Positions 1 to 11,699 of a DNA stretch of 64,000 nt are shown here, one piece after another (position 1 is the stretch's first letter; each line of letters starts with the position of its first letter). The stretch is taken from NCBI GenBank assembly GCA_037952775.1, contig JBANAY010000003.1, forward strand, positions 6,944,001 through 7,008,000. The letters are read 5' to 3'. Source of the stretch: Clonostachys chloroleuca (taxonomy: Eukaryota; Ascomycota; Sordariomycetes; Hypocreales; Bionectriaceae). The position numbers and the translations under genes are program-made. The notes beneath the pieces were generated by a model, which saw only the letters and a program-made list of their open reading frames with translations, ran no database searches and was not told where the DNA came from.

Positions 1-381
1 ACTGGAAGTCAGTTGCTCACCTTCAAAGTCGGCCATGTAAGCATAGACCTTAGAGTTCAGGGCGTTGACGACCATCTTTCTGTCGGTAGGGCCGGTGATC
101 TCAACACGACGGTTGGCAAGACCTGGACCTGGGGCGGCTCCGCGCCATCGGCCATCTTCTCGGATGTCCTTGGTCTCGGGGAGGAAGTCAGGTCGTTCTC
201 CGGCATCCCATCTCTTCTGTTTGAGCACACGCTGGTAGAGGAGATCTCTACGAGTTCCCTCGAAAGATCTGTGCAAGATAGAAAGGAACTGGCAAGCTTC
301 TTCAGTTAAGATCTTGCTGGCTGCATCGTTGACTTCGCCAAGGACCTGGAACTGGCCGGGTCGATGAGGCACAAGAACCAT
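1..381 (-). CDS. acuE: Malate synthase, 5' part (runs off left edge)
   Basis: Malate synthase condenses glyoxylate with acetyl-CoA to malate, the second glyoxylate-cycle step, normally peroxisomal in fungi. Only the first 120 residues are in the window. They carry family blocks read directly from the reverse strand: DFLPET followed by an IRED segment, a GAAPGPGL stretch, then [20 protein letters not shown] and YMADFE. The start at 379-381 lies in a near-ideal Kozak context (GCCGCCATGG) and the N-terminus lines up with the usual family start. Exon 1 ends at 21 with GAAG before a GTGAGC donor (20-15), the place where the family continues with another acidic residue, so the rest lies left of the window. 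The gene symbol assumes the Aspergillus naming. An overlapping open frame on the plus strand (13-309) is only its shadow. Confidence 0.9.
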   Translation of the reverse strand, partial: MVLVPHRPGQFQVLGEVNDAASKILTEEACQFLSILHRSFEGTRRDLLYQRVLKQKRWDAGERPDFLPETKDIREDGRWRGAAPGPGLANRRVEITGPTDRKMVVNALNSKVYAYMADFEGEQLTSS

Positions 382-2805
382 GGCGGCGATAGTAATTGCA
401 ATCGTGGAAGAAGGATGCTATTAGATGCTGCACAGAATGGAAAATGCCTTTTGTTGGTGGCTTGTTATTACTAATAATCATCTCTCCATTTGAAGAGCTG
501 TCCAGCTATATAGTTTTGAACTCCGGCAAATATCTCAACAGCCTCACCGATTGTTCGTCGGTTGCCGCCCGATACCGGACAATTTCCGGATCTTTCCAAA
601 GCTTTAGAGCCTGACTAGCATTTCGAGAGTCATGGCCTTCTCCGTGACTTCTGTTCAACTCAAAGGCTGACGGCCGAAGCTTGTCTCGGGTAGTTACCGA
701 GATCGTGGTTGTGCGGCTCGGTTATCAGCCGATCTGCGCATGGCCTCCAAATGACTCGACGACGGCCCTTACGGAAGAGAACCCGTTCAAGGAAATTGTT
801 TTTGGCTCAGCGCCACTCCGGGCCTCTTTCCGTCTAGTTATCATTCTCCACAAGAGTCCGGAGATGCTGAAGTGGCGAGTATCTAAGGTATGGCTTGATC
901 TCCGATTGCACGTAGCGCACCTGAAGGCCAGTTCTAGGAGATCCTTGAGCAGAGTACAGCCATCTGGCTGGGTCTGATCTTATCTTATCTGATCAATATG
1001 TACCTATTGGTACTTCTTTCCTTCAAGCGGGACAATATCAACGCCGAATCGTATTCATTGCGTTGAGTTGTCGGGCCCTGGCTGCTTCACTGTTGTTAAA
1101 CTCTATTTTCTTTCTCTTCCGTATCAACGCCGAAAGGAGCCACGCGCACCAGTGCTGAATCCAGGTGTCTTTGTGATCCTGAGGGAACACCAAACGACTG
1201 AGGGAATATTCAGGCTCATAACTGACAAAGAATGGGGAGCTTGGTTGGCAAACTGAAGCTTTTGGCAACAAGTAACGGTAGGAGTCCGGAACCGCAAGCC
1301 GGAAGAGCAGTCTAAGGATTATCCTGATGTGCTCACTAACCGACCTCATATGGAAGTAGCAACGATAATGGGGGTGAAAATGCGGATATCTCAGTCCTGA
1401 GACGCCGAATAGGAAATAGATAGGATCTCAGATAGGTGCTGATTGTTGTCCTACATTCTCCCCTATTTTTGATCTGAACGGGAGGGCAGCTGAGCTAACC
1501 TTACTCATGACCTTCTGCTGTCGAACTGAGCACAAACAAAGGGCGTCAAGGAACCATGGCGACAAACTCCGAAAGGAATGTGCCCGGATGTAATAAACCT
1601 GAGGTACAGTGTTGAGCTTGTGAGCTGCCGAGGCCATGATTCGATCGACTGAATCTTCTGACCGAAGCTAGACACAATGCAGCTATGTCGCATCGCAATT
1701 GCGCAAAACGAACAAGTAAAGAGGAAGTTGAATTGCTCTTTACGTATTCAGTTTTTCTGCCAGAGCACACCAATGAGGCATGCATTGCCACGACCAAGAT
1801 AGCAGTGACGCTCTCGCCGAAACCAGGAGGGTGGATACATCACTCTGAGAATAAAGAGCAAATGAACGCCCTTTTCTCCCTAATTCGAGCATTGAGGTGT
1901 GCAAGCATGTTTGATGAAGACAAATCCTACAGGAAAGATCACTATGTCACAGAAGAAACAACGTCGGTTGTGCGGCAACGATGACATTCAACTTCACCGA
2001 CCATATCCTGGCCGGGCTGATGCAACCGAGGCTAATTATGAGTCGTTCTATTCCAAATCACCCGTCTTTCTTGACATCTAGTATGTCTTGGCGCGTTTCA
2101 GCATGACACAGGCAACCAGATCAGCCAACATGCAGTGACAATCTTGCAATCAGCATCCCTTGTAGCGTCAACCAAGCTTCGAGCCGGGTCTGGGCCACAT
2201 GGGACCGGCCGGCTGCTGGAACTTGGCATTGAGATCCGCAGCAGCTGACAGGGGAAAGCTCGCCCGCTATCGGCATTCGTGCAGGCATCCCACCGGCAGC
2301 CCGGAGATCGTCGACGGCCACACACCAATCTGGTGCCCGCTCGATGATGACATTGGTCCCCGGTCTTGCGCGTGGCAGATTCCAGCCATTCACCAGCTCC
2401 CATTTGCACCCGCGCCATTTGAAGCTGTGATAACGCGACGGAGCCAGTGTCGCATCGTATTTAATTACTAGATGCTGCCTAACCCTGCTGGGAGGCCAGG
2501 TCCGGTAGCTTCGCGGGAAGTTTGCGACTCGGTTTATAATTTATGACAGGCACATACAGCGTGCAATCGAGGTATATGAGGAGTTCTATCAAAGGGTGTT
2601 TTCAATCACGGCTCATTCTCCACTGCCAAGGTGAGAGTGACATAGAGGCTATTGCGTGATTGTGCTCGGACAAACGGGCTTGTAGAAGATAAAAACAGGT
2701 CGTCATGCTGCAGATTCTGAATAAATGGGAAAAAGCAATTCGCTCCGCTCTGTCCTGCATTGACCTGTGTTGCTTTGCATTGATCCATACGCCATCTGAC
2801 CAGTC
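382..2805. other. Intergenic region, no supported gene
   Basis: This 2.4 kb separates the divergently transcribed malate synthase and UNC-93-like genes, so it holds both promoters. Several short open frames occur (681-977, 1428-1797, 1685-1984 and overlapping frames on both strands at 2100-2470). None shows a recognisable domain, plausible splice structure or consistent coding bias. The 2100-2470 part is more GC-rich than its surroundings and open on both strands; it might be a decayed gene fragment, but I cannot name it. Confidence 0.5.
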
Positions 2806-4520
2806 ATGGCTTCCACGGCAGAACAAGCCGTCGACAATAGCGAGAATGGCGGCGCCCCTGCGACTGCCGGCCCGCACCGTGGTAAGAAATAGTGCTGCTA
2901 GCTTTGAAGACGATCGTCTGTGGCTCACATGTGCCAATCACAGTGCGTTGGTACCGTTCTACGTTCTACAACATGACCATACTGGGTCTATGCAACCTTG
3001 CGGCTCCTGGTATCTGGACTGCCATGAATTCCCTGGGAGCAGGTGGAGCTCAGAGGCCATACCTGGTCAACACTGCCAACGCCTTGACGTTTTGTCTTAT
3101 GGTTGTATCCTGCTGGGTATCAAGTGCCCTGGTGCACTACATCGGAATCAAGGGCGCCCTCATTTTTGGAACGTATGTTGACTCCACTGTCTTACTTTCT
3201 TGGGATCTTACTTACACTGGGTTTCAGTATCGGCTATGCGCCCTATGCCGCCGGTCTATACGCAAACAACCGCTTTGGCAACGAGTGGCTAGTAATTCTT
3301 GGTGCTGCACTCTGCGGTATCTCTGCCGGCGTGTTCTGGATGGCTGAAGCTGCCATTGCCATCGCGTATCCAGAACCGTGGAACAGGGGGAAAGCTCTTG
3401 GATACTGGCTTACCTATCGTCTGTCCGGGCAGATCATCGGTGGAGCGATCAACCTCGGCTTGAACGCAGACCGCTCCGAGGCTGGCAAGGTCTCTTATAC
3501 AGTGTTCATCATCTTTATCACCATCCAGGCTTTGGGACCCTTCTTCGGGATGCTCTTGACTCCACCCAAGAAAGTTGAACGTCTGGATGGAAAGAAAGTC
3601 AACCTGAGAATTGATGGAAGCCCCTGGCCCGAGATTAAGCGGACTACGAAGCTCTTTTTCACCAAGGATTTCCTTCTTATTCTGTTCTTCATTGGTCAAG
3701 CCGTATTTTCGGAAGCAGTGTTTTTCACCTACTTATCCTGTAAGGCGCCATATATCTATACTCTACTAAACTTGGTTTGCTGACTTTGACAAAATAGTGT
3801 GGTTTAGTGTGCGCGCAAGAGCCCTGGGATCTTTCCTTTCCGGCATCGTGGCTGTCACTGGAGGCAATCTTCTTGGTGTATGTCTCAGTCTTCCATAGTG
3901 TATAAACTGAAATATCTACTGACTCGAATGAATAGGCCTGGATTGATCGCACCGCAATTCCTCTAAAGACCCGAGCCAGGTATGCGTTCTGGGTGATCGT
4001 TACCTTGCAAGGCGCATGGTGGACTTGGGCCACAGTCTTGGTCACCAGATATCACAAAACTCGGCCCACATACGATTGGTCCAGTCCAGGCTTCGGTGCT
4101 GGTTTCGGTGTCTTCATTTTCCTCACTCTGGGTTTCCAATTGAACTACCTATTTTTGTAAGTTGAAAATCTAGATATGGCGTCTGAAAGAGTACATTGAT
4201 GCTAATAAACTCCTAGGTACTTTATTGTTCAGAACCTATCAACCGACAAGCAGGAAGTCATTCGGTATTCTGCCATCCTGCGCGGAGCAGAGTCTGCTTG
4301 GCAAGCTATTAGTTACGGAATTGGATCCCAGGTGATCATTGCCGAGATTGGGGCCGTCTATCTCAACTTTGGCCTCTGGGCCGTCGCCATCCTTCCTGCC
4401 TGGCTTGTTATTCGGAAACTTGGTACTAAGGACCATGTCCTTTCCGAGACTTTTGATGAATCAGAAACCCCTAGTGAGATTGGCCAAGTCAACGAGGAGC
4501 CTGATTCAAAACGGGGCTGA
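2806..4520 (+). CDS. UNC-93-like (DUF895) major facilitator membrane protein
   Basis: Predicted 473-residue polytopic membrane protein of the fungal DUF895/UNC-93-like branch of the major facilitator superfamily. The substrate is unknown. I read six exons: 2806-2881, 2944-3172, 3228-3739, 3798-3877, 3936-4156 and 4217-4520. Each boundary has GT...AG signals and the frame is continuous. After a short polar N-terminus, hydrophobic helices begin with the segment RWYRSTFYNMTILGLCNLAA. The first half contains IGYAPYAAGLY and FWMAEAAIAIAYPE, typical of this group, followed by a charged central loop (PPKKVERLDGKK) and a second set of helices. The tail is acidic and hydrophilic. It is convergent with the reductase gene at 4943-6491, about 420 bp away, and might move a substrate for the adjoining oxidoreductase group, which is inference from position only. 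Confidence 0.85.
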
Positions 4521-4942
4521 AAGCTACACAGAGGAACAACGATAGATTAGATTCACGATAGAACTTGGACATAAGCAAGGGTGTGTGCCTTGGGTCTTAT
4601 AAGGCCCACAGATAGATAAATAGAACCTGAATTTCATCGATTGGGTCTCAGCAGATGTTGCACAAAGCATCCCTGCAACCACAGACCTGGGTCAGCTTCT
4701 ACATGTGTACTAGAACCGCAAATCGTTTTAGACCATACTGGGCCTCTCCGATCGCACCGATGGGTTAATCCACGCTGCAGTTTCTATGGTCACAGTTGGC
4801 ATTTTCGTATTGGTTTGATAAAAGATAATTTGTGTGGAATATATACCTGACTGAATATGACTAGTGGAATAAATGGGCACCGATTCCCAATGATCCAACC
4901 ATGCTAGAAACTGGCCAGCTGAGCTGGGATGCAATCTATCGT
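4521..4942. other. Convergent intergenic region
   Basis: Short spacer between the 3' ends of the transporter (plus strand) and the MDR reductase (minus strand). It should hold both 3' UTRs and polyadenylation signals. AT-rich stretches such as ATATATACC near 4840 and AATAAA at 4868-4873 fit this. No coding signal is seen. Confidence 0.5.
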
Positions 4943-6491
4943 CTATACCTTTACAACCAATTTTCCACCGCTGATCTCCCCCCTCCGCATTCGGTCCAAT
5001 CCCGAATTGATGTTTTCGAATCCCTTTTCTACATCCAGAACGTCAGGCAGGGTAATGATGCCCTCGCCTAGGAGGCGACCAAGCCAAGATGTCAATGCTG
5101 ACCCAACCTCGGGCACATCATGGAACAACTTGATTGGAACGTTGTGAAGCAAGACCTCCTGGCCAGGTGCGATTTTTGGAAGACCACTCATCCCGATAAG
5201 ATGAGACCTGTGGCCATCGACGCTCGGTGTTCCCGGCGGCGTAGGAAGGTTATCCTCATCTACTCCCGGCTTCGTCAAAGGTGACTCGGGTGAGATGGCC
5301 CGTAGTAGATACTCTGCCGTTTCCTTTCCCCGTGTATCAAGACCAAACCGCAGGTTGCCCTTGGTGTTGGCCTTGACGATGCTGATGGCTCTCTCCGGGT
5401 CATGACTGTCTACTAATAGGTCGGGTCGGATGGATTGGTGGTTCGAAATGCGAAGGCCGTGCTTGGCTTTATCAACCATCACCACGACTCTGAGCCCCGC
5501 GAGCTTCGCCAGTTGGATTGTTAGATGTGCTGAGGTGGAAGAACCTAAACGCGGAATAGGGTTAGATTGTATGGTTATCGGATTCGTTGTAGAAGCGAAA
5601 CTCACCTCCCCAAACCGCCAGCCAGTCACCCTTCTTCGGGCGTTCTTTGTTTCGGATACCGGCCAGACTCTCTGCTCTTACGTCTGCCGGTATTCTCGAC
5701 TCGTCAATATCCCTGAGGAGCGTGAACAAGTCTGGACCGCCGGTGACCTGTGAGAAATCCACACCCATTGATACACCCAGACCGAGGGCAGCGGCGACAA
5801 ACGCTACACCTACCGTTGAACCCTCTTCGTATGAGATGTGGGAAGGGAGTCGGACAACATTATAGTCGGGGGCGACGACGTATTCTTGGTAGGCGCCTTT
5901 TCGCTGGTCCCGATAGTCGGTTGAGATGGCGACGACCTTGCATGATGTTAGAATCTCTGATTAATGGAATGCTATGAACTTTTATCAAACTTACCCGATC
6001 ACCAACATCGAAGCCGGCCTTTGAGTTTGTACGTACTACATCTCCAGCAAGCTCTCGGCCAGAGAGAAACGGTAGCACTGGGATACCGAAATTGAAGTCT
6101 CTGGGGGCGGCCGTTAGCATACATGTACACTGATGAATAATGAGACGTCATATGTAATGCAAGGCATGGGGCGGAGGCACCGGAGGGCGCAAATCTGAGC
6201 TTACGGTGATTTCCAATCAATTGGGTTCAGGCCAATCGCCCGCGTGCGCACCAGGATTTCATTCTCATGAAGAAGCTCTGGCACGGGATGATCGCTGGTT
6301 AGTTGGTATGGCTGTTTCGGCGCGTGGAGAAGAACTGCGGCTTGTGTGTCGGGGATTTGGATTTCCGGCTGGACTTTGGCTGGCGTGGGAGTAGCCGTGA
6401 TATCACCGGTCTTTTCTTCGATGGGCGTGCGAGAGCGTTTTTCACTGCGTGTCCGCAAAGACCAGCGTCTGGACGAGAGCCATTCAGGCAT
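4943..6491 (-). CDS. Zinc-type alcohol dehydrogenase / quinone reductase-like MDR oxidoreductase
   Basis: Predicted 441-residue NAD(P)H-dependent oxidoreductase of the medium-chain dehydrogenase/reductase superfamily. Four exons on the minus strand: 6491-6205, 6100-5995, 5936-5606 and 5544-4943; frame and splice signals agree. The GroES-like N-terminal domain is recognisable from EILVRTRAIGLNPIDWKSP, LSGRELAGDVV and FDVGDRVVAIS. The cofactor domain begins at WLAVWGGSSTSAHLTIQLAKL, a GxSS-type turn in place of a strict GxGxxG. A 100-residue polar N-terminal leader and an insertion (ESPLTKPGVDEDNLPTPPGT) make it longer than the usual 330-360 residues. Classical catalytic zinc ligands are not evident, so it is probably a zinc-free, enoyl- or quinone-reductase-like member. 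Intron 2 ends in AAG, with a CTAAC branch site ten bases upstream. It shares a 629-bp divergent promoter with the FMN monooxygenase gene. Confidence 0.85.
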
Positions 6492-7120
6492 TTTGATGTG
6501 AGTGATGGATGGATGGGCTTGAGGAGAAGGCCGTATGCAGGTCGGAGAGCACTCTATGAATCAAAGCCCGAAGAGAAAAAACAAAAAGCAAAATAAAATA
6601 AAAACCGACCAGGGACCTCGAGATGGAGGAGGGGTGCAAAAGAGGATGAATGTAAGAGGACAAAACTAGATGCAGATTGCGTCTGAATGACACTTAAAGC
6701 CAGCAATCAAACAACTGCCTCAGCCGGGGTCGGTTATCTCATCTATTGGCCTTGACTACGAGATCGATACATTGCTGCATGGATGGCCGAGGACAGACAC
6801 GACTCTGCTGTGTAATCAACAAATGCATCATTCCTTGCTGCGATGGCGAGATCACAGATAGACTGGGGCTGGTGGAAACTAACGTATCACGCAATCCCAT
6901 TCACATCCACCACCGGCCCAGTCCTCAACGGCCACCAGGCTCGACCGGTGTTGATGCCTCCGATCATCGGGCACGCCGCTGTCTGCTCCCTACAAAGATA
7001 TACCCGTGTTCCGTCCCTGGCGGATGGTGGCTGGGCCCCTTTCCACATCGAGATGAAGCTATCGTCTGCCATCTGAACCGACACATCACTCACAGCCAAC
7101 ACCACCAACCAGCAACAGCC
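6492..7120. promoter_or_regulatory. Divergent promoter between MDR reductase and FMN monooxygenase
   Basis: A 629-bp spacer separates the start codons of two oppositely transcribed oxidoreductase genes, so it must hold both promoters. It contains a purine-rich patch (roughly 6560-6640) and no clear TATA box at a sensible distance from either start. An open frame across 6746-7306 overlaps the monooxygenase start in another frame and is not supported as a gene. Co-regulation is inferred from geometry only. Confidence 0.45.
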
Positions 7121-9164
7121 ATGGCAGCCTCCGATGGACCCCGTGACGTGCAGAAGCGCCTTGTTCTCAATGCATTCGTTATGATGTGTAGGTCCAATCA
7201 AGATGCAGCCGTCCTATCCCCCGATCGGACGTCCATGCTCACACCCCTCCTCCTTCTGCGAGCATCGGTTCTGGCGTCTGGCGCTGACGAGGGAATATCC
7301 AATTGACAAGCAGTGGACACCAGTCCCCTGGGCTTTGGCGGCACCCTGACGATCAGTCGTGGCGCTTTGACAGCACCGAGCACTGGGTAGAGCTGGCCAA
7401 AACGCTCGAAGAGGCCAAGTTCCACGGCATCTTCATTGCAGATGTGCTGGGTAAGATAGATTCCCCCCTGCCGCCTTCTCCGCATCTGCATCCCTGGTCA
7501 TCTCCCCTGTTTGTTGAGCTATCCGTTTTATATCCGGAGGGGAGGATTCTAGATTCCGTTTCGTTTGACTTGCAGCCGCTGACTCTTGCCTTCTCCCATA
7601 GGTGGATATGATGTATACAAGAAATCTCTTGAACCGGCTATTGTCTCCGGGTCGCAATGGCCCGTCACAGAGCCGCTGGCTGTTGTGTCTGCAATGGCTG
7701 CAGTGACTAAAAGCATTGGTTTCGGTGTCACGGTGTCGACGACCTATGAGCAGCCATACCATCTCGCTAGAAGGTTGTCGACCGTTGATCATCTCACCAA
7801 GGGAAGGTCTGTCGCCATGGCCCTTGATCCATCCATCCACTCTAACTTTACATACTAACTCGATGTAATATAGACTCGGGTGGAACGTGGGTAGCACTGC
7901 AGATAGTTTGTATGATCCCGACGAAACTAACTCGGTGTATCCGTAGATCGTTACTAGTTATTTGGACTCGGCTGCAAAGAATCTCGGCCGAACTGAACAG
8001 CTGAATGTATGCGAGCAGCCCCTAGCCAATCATACCCATGGATCGGCCCTAGATGTGAACTGACTAACCATCTTATTTAGCATGATGACAGGTACGCCTT
8101 AGCCGAAGAGTACTTGAAGGTCATGTACAAGCTCTTCCAATCGTCCTGGCGCGATGACGCTGTCCAGCTCAACCGTGAGAAGGGCATCTACACCGACCCA
8201 GAGCTCGTCCGAGAGATCAACCACAAGGGCAAGTTCTTCAACATCCCTGGCCCGCACATCACACACCCCAGTCCTCAGCGCACACCCCTTCTCCTACAGG
8301 CGGGCGCCTCCAAGGCTGGGAAGGCATTTGCTGCCCAGCACGCCGAGGCCATCTTCACGTCGGCCCATGCACCAGAGGTCTGCAAGAAGAACATTGCAGA
8401 AATCCGACAGACGGCCAAGGAGCAGTTTGGGCGCGACCCAACCAAGATCAAGGTTCTGGCTTTGGTCACCCCCATCCTCGGCCGGACGGAGGAAGAGGCC
8501 CTCGCCAAGTACAATGACTACAAGCAATATGCTTCATTGGAAGGTGCGCTATCATTGTTCGGTGGATGGACAGGCATAGACCTCAACCAGTACGGAGACG
8601 ACGAGGAGCTGAGGCAGGTTGAAAGCAATGCTGTCAAGTGAGTGGCCCTGCATTGATTCAAGCATTGATAATTGTGACTAAACTTACCCTGTGCGTATAT
8701 AGGTCTACCGTGGAAGGGTATGCTAGATTCTCGCCCGCGAACTCCAAATGGACCAAGCACACCGTCGCCGAGCACGTCAGCTTGGGAGGAAACGGACCCT
8801 TGTTCGTTGGAACACCATCCCAGGTTGCCGACAGCTTGGAGACTTGGGTGCGTGAAGCCGACGTTGATGGTTTCAACTTTGTAAGTGGAATATCCTCTTG
8901 TAGACCAACACGATCAAAGCCTCTAATGCAGCTATACAGGGATATGTGCTGTTCCCCCAGTCATTCAAGGATATCGCTGAGCTGCTTGTGCCAGAACTTC
9001 GGCAACGAGGGCTCTTCTGGGACGACTACGCTGTTCCCGGCGGCACCTACCGTGAAAACTTTTACGAGGAAGCAGGACGAGCTTATCCACCTCCGGACCA
9101 TACTGCAGCCAAGTATCATTGGGCCGCCGGTGTTGCTGCCAAAGACCATGTCATCCCTGAGTAA
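7121..9164 (+). CDS. FMN-dependent luciferase-like monooxygenase (NtaA/SnaA/DszA family)
   Basis: Predicted 479-residue flavin-dependent monooxygenase of the bacterial-luciferase superfamily, in the nitrilotriacetate/pristinamycin/dibenzothiophene-sulfone class. These enzymes use FMNH2 supplied by a reductase to oxygenate small organic, sulfur or nitrogen compounds. Eight exons: 7121-7185, 7314-7450, 7602-7806, 7874-7886 (13 nt only), 7947-8006, 8081-8637, 8703-8880 and 8940-9164. Family landmarks are LNAFVM near the N-terminus, [25 protein letters not shown], the strand [60 protein letters not shown] and [16 protein letters not shown]. Length and block order match full members. Intron 3 has an unusual GTCTGT donor, and exon 4 is a micro-exon forced by frame and homology. 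Start chosen at ATG 7121 after CAGCC. A divergent MDR gene and a convergent hydrolase flank it. Confidence 0.9.
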
Positions 9165-9327
9165 ATGGCACTGGAGAGCGCAAAGAATATGGGTACATAA
9201 ATACCCGATTTCTAGTTCTAATATAGAATCAGAAGTCGGAAACTTTATATTAGCCGCCTTTAATTTGAAATACTTTTTAGGTGACAGCAACTGTGAAAGA
9301 TATTATATTGTCAGGGCAACGTAGTTC

Positions 9328-10152
9328 CTAAGCTGTCTGTCTCTTCTTTTCTAGAGTATCCAGCATCTCAATGAAATATGGAAGAAATTCCTTCGTCTCA
9401 GCCTCAAAACCCTGGTGGTGCCCTGGCACTAGGAGGAGCGGGCAGTCCAAGATCTTTGCCTGCTCTACGGTCGTCCGGGCGAAGAAGGCATCTTTGCATC
9501 GCACCCCCCTCATCACCCCAACGCTGGTCTTATTTTCCACCAATCGCCATAGATTGGGCACGTAACTCAACAGAACGAGGAACTCGTTGTCCCAGAAATT
9601 CCGAGGGTTCTCTGGTTCAGGCTTCGCTACCTTGGGGATACCTTCGTCATCGTATCCTACCAGCTTGGCGCCAAATTCGCTAGCCGCTTGCTCTAGTCCG
9701 CTTGTCTCATATACTTCCATAAGATGGAGAAACCACTCGATTAGACTGGAGGCATCTGGAAGAAGGGTCACCGTGGGTGCTTCGTGAGATATCAAGTGAT
9801 CGACCATCTCAGGGAAATCGTGGGCAAATTGAAGTGAGAAGATGCCCCCACTGCTGCTGCCGAATATGATGGACTTCTTAAAGTCGAGGGCCTGAATAAC
9901 GGTGCGAATATCTCGTGCTTGTTGTGGTGGGTTGAGCCTCTTATTGGCCTTCACTTGGCTTGCCGACATCTGACGTCTGTCAAAGGTGACGCAAGTGTAC
10001 TTGTCAGAAAGGGCCGCGATCAAAGGGTTGAATTGCCGCCCATGGCCATTTCCTCCGGGAACAAAGGTGATGAGAGGTCCTTTGCCCTGATACCAGTAAT
10101 GCAAGTCACAATCTTCATTGTGAACGATGGCTTTGGTGGGGTTGAATTCCAT
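9328..10152 (-). CDS. Alpha/beta hydrolase (single exon)
   Basis: Predicted 274-residue soluble alpha/beta-hydrolase with no intron. Visible landmarks: an oxyanion-hole strand ITFVPGGNGHGRQF near residue 30, the nucleophile elbow GSSSGG (GxSxG, Ser near residue 97) after KKSIIFG, and a late VPGHHQGFE whose His is a likely catalytic histidine. The C-terminus is short and charged. Family members include esterases, haloperoxidase-like proteins and epoxide-hydrolase relatives; the substrate cannot be told from sequence alone. It converges on the FMN monooxygenase with only 163 bp between stop codons, so the transcripts may overlap in their 3' UTRs. It could hydrolyse a product of the monooxygenase, which is inference from position. 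Confidence 0.88.
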   Translation of the reverse strand: MEFNPTKAIVHNEDCDLHYWYQGKGPLITFVPGGNGHGRQFNPLIAALSDKYTCVTFDRRQMSASQVKANKRLNPPQQARDIRTVIQALDFKKSIIFGSSSGGIFSLQFAHDFPEMVDHLISHEAPTVTLLPDASSLIEWFLHLMEVYETSGLEQAASEFGAKLVGYDDEGIPKVAKPEPENPRNFWDNEFLVLLSYVPNLWRLVENKTSVGVMRGVRCKDAFFARTTVEQAKILDCPLLLVPGHHQGFEAETKEFLPYFIEMLDTLEKKRQTA

Positions 10153-11699
10153 GCTGAGTATCTTTCTTCAAACTGTTATCTAGATTTAACTTGCTCATGC
10201 AGCGATGTTTCTAGGTAGCCGAGTTCTCTAGTCAACTATTTACGCATTTTCAAATCACAGGTGTATAGAATCGTACATTAACGATGGGGATACGTCGGAT
10301 GATCGGAATGAGCGGTATGCAAGCCAAGGGAACTCACGATAGGTGGATTAAGCTGCTGACTACCAATATTTCTGCTCTGAGTCATGCCGCGTTTGACTTC
10401 ACCCAAGTTCTCACACTGATGGCTTACGGGTACTGGTCCCAGCGTAGCACTGCGCGACAGTCACCCGGCTGAATTTGACAATTCTGTTCTACTACTGGTC
10501 AGGAGTTTTCGGCAATCGTGTGACTTCAGCAAGTAAATGAACTTGCAGTCTCGGCTTATATATCCGCATTAAGAAAAACTGGAATATGTGAGTAACGAGA
10601 CATCATGCGACGTACACCCAGCATCATATAAAATCATCTTCAGGAATGGGGTATATCCTGAAGTAAACCTGTTCATTTTTGAATATCTCTCTGTACCCTT
10701 AGTTTTGCCATTATCTCTAGTAATATTACATGTGGAGTCGACAAGTTGAACTTTTTACTGGGGGATATACATGAGGAGAATACTAATGTATGGAGTAATT
10801 TAAATTTTGATAAGAATATTACCAAGAATGTAGAATAAGAACGGCAAGATATGGTGTGGTAAAAGAGAGAGAAGGAGAGAAATTATACCTTTATCGACGG
10901 GATCTTAATTCCTATTAGTGGCCTGCAGCTCTCAATAAAAATATATGTAACAGCTGCATGGCCAATCATAGGAAGAATTGACTTCTATCCCATGCTTGAA
11001 ACTTTGAGCTTAAGAATTGATTCGCTTGCCTCGTAGTGGTGCTTGCCTCGCCGTCGAGGCGGCTGTCAATGAACGAAGGTTTATCATTGTTTCTTTCTAT
11101 TTCTCTTGTCAAAAGAACAAATCACAGGTCTTTAGGTTAGCAATCATGATTGCTGTGGGCTGGTAATATGCGCATTTTACACGTCCGCTGATATTTATGG
11201 TCGTTGGAAATTGGAAAATGGGCAAAATCGCTAGCATACAGACATTGACGTGAGCACAGGTCACGCCCAAGGGAGTTACGTCGACAAACACGTTTCCCAT
11301 TCAGGCAAGGAGAGACCCTGACGCCACGGATAAACTAAGCTCGGGAAGTGGCATGATATTTGCGTGTTGTCTACGGCAGTGGTATCTGTGGCGGCATGAG
11401 ATCGAAACAGGATTAGATCACACTTTTGACTTTACGGCTACCTAAACTTTTGACAACGGCCACGCAACGGTCCAGACTCACACCACGCGACTGGCCGTTT
11501 CATCCGACTCCACCCGACCGAGCATTAGAAAAGCCTATATGAAAACGAGACGGCAACCTGCCTTGATCGTCAAAGTCAACTTCACCAAGAATCCTCAAGT
11601 TGTGATAACCTGAACTACAATCCTGCCTTCCCAACAAAGTACGGCTCCCGTGAACCGATGGCTCAGCTACTATTGCCACACTCGCTTCACTCCCTGCAT
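10153..11699. other. Intergenic region, no supported gene
   Basis: About 1.5 kb upstream of both the hydrolase (minus) and the trehalose-phosphorylase-like gene (plus). Composition drifts to AT-rich between about 10,650 and 10,900. Open frames at 10284-10472, 11109-11300 and 11500-11715 have no recognisable content. A short run of direct repeats of TTGCCTCG occurs near 11,027-11,050. Otherwise nothing stands out. Confidence 0.5.

Noticed and set aside
13..309. Plus-strand 98-codon open frame at the left edge
   Set aside because: It is antisense to the clearly recognisable malate synthase exon and has no signals of its own.
681..1984. Several overlapping 60-100 codon open frames on both strands
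   Set aside because: No domain, no consistent frame and no splice structure; expected by chance in DNA of this composition.
2098..2471. GC-rich stretch open in three frames on both strands
   Set aside because: Could be a gene remnant, but none of the frames resembles a known protein, so it was not annotated as a gene.
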